Under the pieces are notes generated by a model that saw only the letters and a list, made by a program, of their open reading frames with translations, had not been told where the DNA came from and did not search any database. Of a stretch of 64,000 bases of DNA, positions 1 through 6,889 are shown piece by piece. The stretch lies in assembly GCF_003633775.1 (NCBI RefSeq), contig NZ_RBIN01000008.1:1-64000 (forward strand), given 5' to 3'. The position numbers were made by a program, and so were the translations under genes. The first letter of the stretch is position 1; each line of letters opens with the position of its first letter. This DNA is from Kushneria sinocarnis (lineage in GTDB: Bacteria > Pseudomonadota > Gammaproteobacteria > Pseudomonadales > Halomonadaceae).

Positions 1-3
1 ACG

Positions 4-94
4 GACCACCTGAGGTGGTCAGAAAATGATCGCTGACGCGATGGTTGTGCCACTCTGAGCCCTTCAACCGCTCAGAGACGAATTGATCAGCGAT
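4..94. repeat. Nested inverted repeats at the left edge
   Basis: Three perfect inverted repeats lie together. GACCACC/GGTGGTC (4-10/14-20) has a 3-base loop. CTCTGAGC/GCTCAGAG (53-60/70-77) has a 9-base loop. ATCGCTGA/TCAGCGAT (29-36/87-94) encloses the second pair. The cluster sits where the reading frame of the sulfotransferase fragment closes (TGA at 84-86). It could be the end of a mobile element or a folded transcript. No transposase is visible, so its nature is unknown. Confidence 0.5.
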
Positions 95-614
95 TCCTAA
101 GGGACCCTGGAGGCAACCGAACAAAAAACCCCTGTTTGCTTTCGAGCACTTCAATTATCTCGGCCTGATTCGACATTACCAGCAGCTCTTTGGTATCGAC
201 AGGGTACATGTCTTTGCCTATGAGCAGCTGCGTCATGACCCTCAGTCATTCATGCGTGATTTTTCTGCCCGTACAGGCCTGGATTTCGATCCTGATTCAA
301 TCAGGACAGGCAGCGAAAACTCTTCATATCTGCACCGAACCCTGGCTCTGGCGCGTTTTCTCAACCATTTCACTTATCGGGATGTCGCTGACAAGAAATA
401 TCTCGTGTCGCTGTTTCCCAAGCACAAGCCCATCAGAAGAATTCTGGAAAGATTCAATCATAGTGCTCTTGCCGGACGCCGACTCTCCTCCGAGGAGCTA
501 CTGGGCAGCCAGATCAGTGATGACATTGAATCGATTTATAACGAAACCAATCCTGCCCTGGCTCGCGAAACAGGTCTGCCGCTTGCCGAACTCGGCTATC
601 CCGGCCTTGCCTGA
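87..614 (+). pseudogene. Sulfotransferase fragment, 5' end missing
   Basis: The open frame runs from just after a TGA at 84-86 to a TGA at 612-614. Its translation reads like the C-terminal half of a bacterial sulfotransferase: an EHFNYLGLIRHYQQLFG stretch, then FAYEQLRHDPQSFMRDF, which resembles the strand and helix after the PAPS-binding core, followed by a helical C-terminus (SLFPKHKPIRRILERF). The N-terminal PAPS-binding loop is absent, and the first ATG (252) lies well inside the conserved part. The gene therefore looks truncated, either by an insertion or rearrangement at the inverted repeats on its left or by a frameshift there. It is probably non-functional. The fold assignment is from pattern recognition, with sulfotransferase-fold genes nearby as support. 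Confidence 0.6.
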
Positions 615-656
615 CGCAGGAATTGGCAGACGATCCCGAGGCGAATCGCAACAGCA

Positions 657-1547
657 TCAATCCGATCCGGCAAATACGGAGGATTGTTCATCCAGGGGGC
701 TTCCGAGCGGACGACTCATATCCGTCCTGTTTCTGACAACTTCCTCAGAGTAAAGAAACCGTTCGAAGGCTTTAACGTCTACCGAGTGCCCCTGATCCAC
801 CAGGATCTTCTTCTTGGTCCAGCGTGCCAGGGTACACAGCTCTATAAAGGGTAGCCCGGCCTCGAAGGCAGGCAGGTCAAGCCTCTCCAGCAGCCGGCGA
901 TGGAACAGGTCCCAGAAGGGTTCCGGCCATCGCCAGCGCGCCTTCATCAGCCCGGTGCCCAGCAGCTGGCCGGACTGCAGGCTTTCGGCATCGATGGCGC
1001 AGACCCGACCATCCGGTCGCTGCACGAAGTTCTTGAAGCCCGGGTCCGTATAGTCGTAGCCGAGCCATAACTGTCCCGGCATCAGACGCTCGGCCGCCTC
1101 CGTCAGCTCTCCGTGAAGTCGGCCATCGAGCAGCCCGACCTGATGGAGGAATTTCAGATCCTGCTGCAGCTGCCGGGGAAAGGGCGTTTCCCGCGGCGGC
1201 ATTCGTTCCGGATCATGGTCATAAAGCTCAACGTAGATATCCAGCAGACGGTCCACGAGCGCGTGATCGGGCCTTTGCAGCGTTTCGCCTTCGACATACT
1301 CGAGCCAGAGGGCACTTTCATGGCGGAAGATGACTGTCGGGAAGAGCTCACTGCTTTCGAAGGCCCTGAGGCGGCGCTCGATGTCGGCAGCAATCGATGA
1401 GTCATCAAAGGTCAGATACTTGGTGTACAGGCCATTGACCGAGAGCAGGGAGACATCCTGACCTTTCTGCTGTCGCCTGGCGGACAGACGCCTGACCACG
1501 CGGGTCATGCCGAAGCGGCTTTTACCTTGCAACAGTGATCTGATCAT
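657..1547 (-). CDS. Kinase-like (APH/LPS kinase fold) hypothetical protein
   Basis: About 296 residues. I do not recognise the family, but the middle has the layout of a protein-kinase-like catalytic core. GYDYTDPGFKNFVQRPDGR has the spacing of a catalytic-loop aspartate and metal-binding asparagine, and VCAIDAESL resembles the DFG-type IDxE segment of APH and LPS (Kdo/heptose) kinases. This would suit phosphorylation of a glycan or small molecule during envelope assembly. ATG 1547 is preferred: GAGG lies 9 bases upstream, whereas the longer GTG start at 1580 has no well-placed site. The gene is separated from the upstream sulfotransferase/GT operon by a 300-base gap with its own AT-rich patch and a TTAA-N7-TTAA element, so it is probably transcribed on its own. 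Confidence 0.55.
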   Translation of the reverse strand: MIRSLLQGKSRFGMTRVVRRLSARRQQKGQDVSLLSVNGLYTKYLTFDDSSIAADIERRLRAFESSELFPTVIFRHESALWLEYVEGETLQRPDHALVDRLLDIYVELYDHDPERMPPRETPFPRQLQQDLKFLHQVGLLDGRLHGELTEAAERLMPGQLWLGYDYTDPGFKNFVQRPDGRVCAIDAESLQSGQLLGTGLMKARWRWPEPFWDLFHRRLLERLDLPAFEAGLPFIELCTLARWTKKKILVDQGHSVDVKAFERFLYSEEVVRNRTDMSRPLGSPLDEQSSVFAGSD

Positions 1548-1707
1548 GATCGATGGCCTCGAGCGTGCCTCTGATCGCACCCTGGTCGTCTATCGCAGCT
1601 CATGAGTCCCGCCCATGAAGGGCACCATGAAAAGCGGCGAAGGGTGTCACCCACCCGGTGGATGGCAGAGCAGGGGCTATTACCCCTTATTTGAAAACAG
1701 CGTTCAC

Positions 1708-1724
1708 GTTAAGTGTCCATTAAT
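1708..1724. promoter_or_regulatory. PmrA-box-like TTAA-N7-TTAA element upstream of kinase-like gene
   Basis: GTTAAG-TGTCC-ATTAAT: two TTAA cores 11 bases apart start to start, in a 267-300 base gap upstream of the minus-strand kinase-like gene. The same spacing recurs at 6831, 9449 and 24228. The PmrA consensus is YTTAAK-N5-YTTAAK. TTAA is self-complementary, so orientation is ambiguous. Confidence 0.4.
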
Positions 1725-1847
1725 ACCTGTATAAAAGTAACAGAAGCTGTCATCAAGGCCCAATCGGGTCGATAGTCACAAGGCAAGCGGTCGGAACAGT
1801 CCGCCAGGCGTCAGCCAGCGAGCATTACGGACAGGCATGGCGCTTGA

Positions 1848-3017
1848 TCAGCGCGGCCGGGCCAGCAGCACTTCGACATACTGGTTGATCGCGCCGCCCA
1901 CCGAGAAATCATCCGCCCGCTGTGCCAGCAGGGCGCCGTTGACCGGCTCACACAGGGTTGCTTCGATGGCATCGGCCAGCGCCGGCTCATCGCCGACCGG
2001 TACCAGCCGACCATAACGCCCCTGCCCCAGGATTTCCGCCGGCCCTGCCGGGCAGTCGGTGGCCACTACCGGACAGCCGCAGGCCATGGCCTCGATCAGC
2101 ACACTCGGCATGCCCTCCGAAATCGAGGAGAGCACCAGCAGATCGGCGCGCGCCATCCACGCAAAGGGGTTATCGATCCGCCCGGGCAGGGCCACGGCCT
2201 GCTCGAGACCGAGTTCACTGCGCAGGGCCTCCAGATGACTGCGCTGGTCGCCCTCCCCCAGAATGATCAGGCGGACCTCACCCATGCGTTGGCGCAGGCG
2301 TGCCAGCGTGCGCAGCAGGGTGGGATAATCCTTCTTGGTCACCAGCCGGCCGACCGCCAGCAGCACCGGCACCTCGGCATCCTCCAGCCAGCTACACTCA
2401 ACCGGCTCGGCTGCCCGCTCCTGCAGTTCGGGACCCACCACCTGATTGTAGATCACGCGAATGCGCTCGGCGGGCAGCGTCGTCACCCGCTGCAGGTTAT
2501 CCGCCACGCCATGGGAGACGGCAATGGCGCCCTCGGCCGACGGATAGAGCAGCGGAATCAGCCGGTCCCGCCGGCGGGCGCGCACGTTGCGATACGCCTC
2601 GCTCGAGGCCAGATGGACCACATTGCTCTGTCGAATCACCACCGGCACCCTCGAGCCCGCCAGCCGTCCGGCCGCCAGCCCGGCAAGATTGGGCGGAATC
2701 GACATGGTAAACAGTACATCAGGGCACTCACGGCGCAGATAACGCGCGATCAGCGGTACACAGAGCGCCAGACGCTGCTTGTTGCGCAGGCGATCCACGA
2801 AACCGCGCCCCAGCTCGAGTAGCCGGGCACCCTCGGGGACGGCTTCACGCCAGTGCGGACTGCTGCCCGGCACCAGCAGATCGACCCGATGCCCGGCTGC
2901 CATCAGGGCCCGGGCAACGCTGATCATCATGCGCTCACGCGATCCCAGCGGCAGCGCACCCATCAGCATGGCAATGCGTGCGGGTCGATTCGATCGGGGT
3001 TCGGCAGATGAGCTCAC
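1848..3017 (-). CDS. Glycosyltransferase family 4 (GT-B fold)
   Basis: 389 residues, the usual length for GT4. The N-terminal half has a glycine-rich first strand (IAMLMGALPLGSRERM) and AGHRVDLLVPGS. The C-terminal half has the linker VLLAVGRLVTKKDYPTLL and the donor-binding E-x7-E element SISEGMPSVLIEAMACGCPVV. It is therefore a retaining transferase that moves a sugar from a nucleotide-sugar donor, probably at the inner membrane face during glycan assembly. The GTG start overlaps the stop of the upstream sulfotransferase (GTGA), so the two are translationally coupled. It is the last gene of a cysC-sulfotransferase-sulfotransferase-GT4 operon. The sugar specificity cannot be read from the sequence. 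Confidence 0.85.
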   Translation of the reverse strand: MSSSAEPRSNRPARIAMLMGALPLGSRERMMISVARALMAAGHRVDLLVPGSSPHWREAVPEGARLLELGRGFVDRLRNKQRLALCVPLIARYLRRECPDVLFTMSIPPNLAGLAAGRLAGSRVPVVIRQSNVVHLASSEAYRNVRARRRDRLIPLLYPSAEGAIAVSHGVADNLQRVTTLPAERIRVIYNQVVGPELQERAAEPVECSWLEDAEVPVLLAVGRLVTKKDYPTLLRTLARLRQRMGEVRLIILGEGDQRSHLEALRSELGLEQAVALPGRIDNPFAWMARADLLVLSSISEGMPSVLIEAMACGCPVVATDCPAGPAEILGQGRYGRLVPVGDEPALADAIEATLCEPVNGALLAQRADDFSVGGAINQYVEVLLARPR

Positions 3018-4081
3018 GGCTCGGCTCCGGCACGCCCCGGCTGTCGAGATGTCGAAGTCTGCTCCCCGGCAGCAAAGCGCCGAAGGAAGTCATGGCGCGA
3101 CAGGTAGCCTTCCACCTCATCCGCCAGCTCGGGAGGCCAGCTCACCTGATCACCGGTCCGGCTGGGCTTCTGAAAGACGATCGAAGCGCAGTCGTCCAGG
3201 TAGCGATCGGACACCGGGGTACAACCGAGCGCTTCCAGCAGGGCGCGCAGCTCCCGCCGCGGGTCCGCGATCAGATCATCAAGATAGACATCCCGCACCC
3301 GGTCCGGGTAGCGCGCCTTGAGCTGCGCCATCAGGTCGGTATTGGCAAAATAGCCCCGTGCCGCGGCGTCCAGGCTGGTGTGCGTGCGACGGGCCCGGGT
3401 AGCGATATTGTCCCACGGGTTGCGGATGACATGAATGAACTCGAAGGGAACCGGCAGCAGCGAATCGAGCCGATCGATCAGCTCGGGATGGCGACGCAAC
3501 AGGCGCAGGGTGCCATTGCCCTTCTTGTCGCCGGCCACGGTCAATTGCTCATAGCGCCCCTGGTACTGGTTCGGGACCTGATAGTCGTACCCGGTATATT
3601 CGCGGCCGAGGTAGTCAAACAGCATGGCATTGAGCTTGATCGCCCGTACCACCCGCTCGAAGTCATGCCCGTGGTGAAAATGCTTGAGCGCATGCATCTC
3701 ATGGGCAATGACCACCGCGGGATGCGCATCCAGCAGTGAGCCGACCAGCGAATGACCACTGCGGCTGTAACCGACGAAGAACACGAAGCGCGCCGGGGAC
3801 TGCGCATCAGGGCACCAGTCGGCCAGCGCCGGGCCGCTGCGCGCGAGCAGACGATCCACCAGCCGGTAGCTCTGCATCGACTCCCGGGCGGGCTGCACGC
3901 CCCGCACGATGCGGGCGGCATCACTCAGCGCAGCAGCATGATCCTGACGCAATAACTGCCAGCCGCCACTCAGCGCCCAGCCGGCGCCGCGTGCCAGCTC
4001 TCCGGTCAGCTGCCGGGCACGTTCACGCCGCTTGGCGGTCAGCCCCCGCGAGGGCGTGCGGGCCGTCTCGAAAGCGGTCAT
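3014..4081 (-). CDS. Sulfotransferase family protein
   Basis: 355 residues. The PAPS-binding P-loop-like motif is FVFFVGYSRSGHSLVGSLLD (around residue 90), followed by the HPAVVIAHEMHALKH segment typical of the family. The 3'-phosphate-binding strand shows as FEFIHVIRNPWDNIATRARR. Family knowledge says it transfers sulfate from PAPS to a hydroxyl or amino group of an acceptor, here most likely a sugar. The start is directly after the TGA of the upstream sulfotransferase-like gene, and its own stop overlaps the GT4 start. Together with cysC upstream this is a self-contained sulfation unit. The acceptor is unknown. Confidence 0.8.
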   Translation of the reverse strand: MTAFETARTPSRGLTAKRRERARQLTGELARGAGWALSGGWQLLRQDHAAALSDAARIVRGVQPARESMQSYRLVDRLLARSGPALADWCPDAQSPARFVFFVGYSRSGHSLVGSLLDAHPAVVIAHEMHALKHFHHGHDFERVVRAIKLNAMLFDYLGREYTGYDYQVPNQYQGRYEQLTVAGDKKGNGTLRLLRRHPELIDRLDSLLPVPFEFIHVIRNPWDNIATRARRTHTSLDAAARGYFANTDLMAQLKARYPDRVRDVYLDDLIADPRRELRALLEALGCTPVSDRYLDDCASIVFQKPSRTGDQVSWPPELADEVEGYLSRHDFLRRFAAGEQTSTSRQPGRAGAEP

Positions 4082-5059
4082 TCAGGCAGCACCCCGACTG
4101 GTGAGACGCCCCCGACCGAACCGGCGCAGTTTCGACACCGGCGAGTCCAGACTCCGCTCGAGATAGTCGATGTGTCGCAGTGCCGGCCCCATGGTCAGGA
4201 ACTCCTGCTGCACGCGTGCCATGTCACGCCAGAGCTCGGGGGCCTCGGTCGACACCCGATCGCTGGCCAGCCCCTCCAGCCACTGCCAGACCTGGTCGAT
4301 CAGCGGATTGAGGCGGGCCCGGGCATCCGGGTCCTCCCCCTGATGGTGGCGCAGCGCGGGATTGACGAATTCGCGACCGAAGACCCCGATCTCGCGTTCG
4401 ACTTCCTCGGTGACAGGTAGCGACAGTCGCGCCGCGAGCCGATGCATCTGCTGCTCCGGTTCACTCATCAGCCGATCGTAATCCACCACTGTAAAGCGAT
4501 GGCTGCGCAGCAGATGAAAATAGGGCACCAGCCGAATCAGGCACTCGAGATCGCTTTTCTCCTGGCGGCCGCGCACTTCACTGAGCTTGGCACGCGAGCG
4601 CGCCACCGATAGCGGATGGCGCGCGGCAATCACATAGCTGACCTCTACACCGAGAGTCGCGAACACCTGCTCCCAGAAGGGCAGCAGGCGCATGACACCA
4701 CCGGATTTGAAGCCCCACAGCGGCGAGTTGCCGAAGCGCTCGCGAATCACGCGCACGGCTTCATCATGCAGCGCGTGCCAGTGACGGGTCTGCCACTCCT
4801 GCTCATCGATCAGGCGCAGGCTGGTGCCGGTGCCCTGCAGTTCGAATTCGTGATGCAGGCGCTTGTTGATCGAAAGCAGCGCCTCGTCCTCGAAGAACCC
4901 CTTGGGGTTCTTCGACGTGCCGCGCTTGAGCTGACCCCCGAGGTCCACCCCCAGCGATTGCACGCCGCGGGTCAGGGTACTGGTCCCACTGCGACCGGCG
5001 CCGATCACCACGATCGCCCGCTGGGGGGCGTCCCCGGTCGCACTTGTTTCAACAGTCAT
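4082..5059 (-). CDS. Sulfotransferase-like P-loop protein
   Basis: 325 residues from ATG 5059, which has AGGAG 7 bases upstream. A longer frame reaching 5230 has no ribosome site and is low-complexity, so it was not used. The N-terminus carries AIVVIGAGRSGTSTLTRGVQ, the P-loop of sulfotransferase-fold proteins, then KNPKGFFEDEALLSINKRL, characteristic of the bacterial sulfotransferase_3-type group. VSYVIAARHPLSVARSRAK matches the 3'-phosphate-binding strand. It is the second gene of the cysC operon, and its stop abuts the next sulfotransferase. The two differ clearly in sequence, so they may act on different acceptors. Sulfotransferase activity is inferred from the fold and context. Confidence 0.75.
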   Translation of the reverse strand: MTVETSATGDAPQRAIVVIGAGRSGTSTLTRGVQSLGVDLGGQLKRGTSKNPKGFFEDEALLSINKRLHHEFELQGTGTSLRLIDEQEWQTRHWHALHDEAVRVIRERFGNSPLWGFKSGGVMRLLPFWEQVFATLGVEVSYVIAARHPLSVARSRAKLSEVRGRQEKSDLECLIRLVPYFHLLRSHRFTVVDYDRLMSEPEQQMHRLAARLSLPVTEEVEREIGVFGREFVNPALRHHQGEDPDARARLNPLIDQVWQWLEGLASDRVSTEAPELWRDMARVQQEFLTMGPALRHIDYLERSLDSPVSKLRRFGRGRLTSRGAA

Positions 5060-5141
5060 GCCTGCTCCTGTTATGGCTGTCCGGCAAGCAGGGGCGAAGG
5101 CACGGTCGCCCGATGCATCACCCCGGCCCGGCCCCCATGGC

Positions 5142-5777
5142 TCAGCCGACGCTACCTGCGCTGTCGGATGCCCCGGACAGACAGAGTGCCAGCAGCTGTT
5201 CGATGTGGCGCTGCGGGCTGTCCGTGGCATGCAGGCTCAGCTCCGGCTGCATCGGCGGCTCATAGGGGCTGTCGATGCCGGTAAAATCATGAATCTCGCC
5301 CGCCCGGGCACGACGATAAAGCCCCTTGGGATCGCGCTGTTCACAGAGCCCGAGCGGCGTATCAACAAAGACTTCCTGAAACTCTCCGGGTCGGAACAGG
5401 GATCGGGCCTGCTGACGGTCACGGGCAAAGGGAGAGATGAAGGCCGTCAGCACGATCAGCCCGGACTCGACGAACAGATGCGCCACCTCACCGATCCGGC
5501 GGATGTTCTCGCTGCGATCGGCCCGACTCATGCCGAGATCGCGACACAGTCCGTGACGGATGTTGTCGCCATCGAGCAGCATGGTATGGCAGCCACGCCG
5601 GTTGAGCTCGGCCTCGAGCACATTGGCCAGCGTCGACTTGCCGGAGCCGGAAAGCCCGGTAAACCAGATGCAGCGCCCGGCATGGGGCTTGAGTCGCCCG
5701 CGCATCTCGGGCGTGACGCTACCGGTATTCCAGACCACGTCCGCAGGGCTGTCGTTATCGCGATACTCGAAGGCCAT
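5142..5777 (-). CDS. cysC: Adenylylsulfate (APS) kinase
   Basis: 211 residues, the usual length. CysC phosphorylates APS with ATP to give PAPS, the universal sulfuryl donor. The P-loop CIWFTGLSGSGKSTLANVLE is intact, as are the MLLDGDNIRHGLCRDLG substrate segment, the SRADRSENIRRIGEVA lid and the C-terminal RDPKGLYRRARAGEIHDFTG motif. No cysD or cysN (ATP sulfurylase) lies next to it. Instead it leads an operon with two sulfotransferase-fold genes and a glycosyltransferase, so it looks dedicated to glycan sulfation rather than general sulfate assimilation. The next gene starts 82 bases downstream. Confidence 0.93.
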   Translation of the reverse strand: MAFEYRDNDSPADVVWNTGSVTPEMRGRLKPHAGRCIWFTGLSGSGKSTLANVLEAELNRRGCHTMLLDGDNIRHGLCRDLGMSRADRSENIRRIGEVAHLFVESGLIVLTAFISPFARDRQQARSLFRPGEFQEVFVDTPLGLCEQRDPKGLYRRARAGEIHDFTGIDSPYEPPMQPELSLHATDSPQRHIEQLLALCLSGASDSAGSVG

Positions 5778-6008
5778 GAACCCATCGCTACAGGTGAGTG
5801 TGGCGGCAGTATAGCCGTGAAGCGGGAATAGATGAGCTCATTACGCTGACAGACCGACATTATGGAAAACTTAAAATGCCGTCGAAAGGCGTCAGCGACC
5901 TGCCACTGTCATGCCAATGGAGACGATAGTCCGGGCAAGGTTGATTTCGCAGGGCGCAGACCGGATGATCGGCTCATTCAATCCCGAAGCCAGATCAGGT
6001 TTTCCATC

Positions 6009-6725
6009 ATGAGCTATCTCGATTTCGAGGCCCTGGAGAAGATGGATGAACGGGCCTTCCTGAACCGGCATCCCTATCCCTGGGCCAATCCGGCGGGCCT
6101 GCTGACCGATGAAGGTTTCCGGGCCCTCAAGGAGAGTCTGCCGGAAGAGGAGCGCTTTACCCGGATCTTCGGCAAGCCGCGTCAGCACGGCCAGAAGCCG
6201 CATGATCGGCTGTCGCTGGATTACGAACCCGGCATGGAACTCTCCCCCCACTGGCAGGCCTTCATGGAAGAGCTGCACGGGCCGCAGTATCGGCGTTTTC
6301 TGGCGCGCATGCTGGACACGAACCAGTTCAGCCTGAAGTGTCACTGGCACTATACGCCGGCCAGCTGCTCCGTATCACCGCACTGCGATGCCAACTGGAA
6401 GCTCGGCTCGCACATCTTCTATTTCAACACCGAGGAGGACTGGCGGCCCGAATGGGGCGGTCAGACGGTGGTGCTGGACGATCACGGCCGCTTCAAGACC
6501 CGAAGCGCCCCCGAGTTCGAGGATTTCGACGAAGAGATCGAATCGACCGCCATGGGCAACCAGAGCTTTCTGTTCACCCGCCGCGGCAACTCCTGGCACG
6601 GCGTGCGCGAAATCACCTGCCCGCCGGAGTACTACCGCAAGGTCATGATCGTGGTCATTCGCGATGCCCGCCCGCTCCGGCAGTTCACCCAGACGGTCAA
6701 GGGGTGGCTCCGGCGCGCCGCCTGA
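6009..6725 (+). CDS. 2-oxoglutarate/Fe(II)-dependent oxygenase family protein
   Basis: 238 residues from ATG 6009. The frame extends upstream to 5862, but that part is unlike protein and the family start matches MSYLDFEAL. The Fe(II) triad is visible as SVSPHCDANWKLGSHIFYF (HxD) and, 80-odd residues later, GNSWHGVREI with the distal histidine and a following arginine that would hold 2-oxoglutarate. This is a double-stranded beta-helix hydroxylase. The substrate is unknown. Its position between the sulfation operon and the ELM1-type glycosyltransferases suggests modification of a sugar, lipid or protein of the envelope. It is divergent from cysC, with 231 bases between them. Confidence 0.75.
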   Translation: MSYLDFEALEKMDERAFLNRHPYPWANPAGLLTDEGFRALKESLPEEERFTRIFGKPRQHGQKPHDRLSLDYEPGMELSPHWQAFMEELHGPQYRRFLARMLDTNQFSLKCHWHYTPASCSVSPHCDANWKLGSHIFYFNTEEDWRPEWGGQTVVLDDHGRFKTRSAPEFEDFDEEIESTAMGNQSFLFTRRGNSWHGVREITCPPEYYRKVMIVVIRDARPLRQFTQTVKGWLRRAA

Positions 6726-6830
6726 GAGCCGGCCCGACCATGCGCCGCTTGCAATCCCGACGGGGCCGGCAGGATGTCATGCCGGCCCCGATCGCTTCGT
6801 CGAAAGATATCGTCATGGCTGGCAAAGGCC

Positions 6831-6847
6831 GTTAACCCCGTCTTAAA
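6831..6847 (+). promoter_or_regulatory. PmrA-box-like TTAA-N7-TTAA element
   Basis: GTTAAC-CCCGT-CTTAAA, TTAA cores 11 bases apart, 43 bases before the GTG start of the first ELM1-type gene. The spacing is identical to the elements at 1708, 9449 and 24228. No convincing -10 hexamer is seen downstream. Confidence 0.4.
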
Positions 6848-6889
6848 ATTCTCCGGGCACCATCGCAGCCATTGCCACCGGATGCCAAT

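Noticed and set aside
190-753. 187-codon frame overlapping the sulfotransferase fragment
   Set aside because: It is in a different frame from the sulfotransferase-like sequence and has no protein-like pattern.
4082-5230. Longer start for the second sulfotransferase-like gene
   Set aside because: ATG 5059 has a well-placed AGGAG and begins just before the P-loop domain; the extra 57 residues are not family-like.
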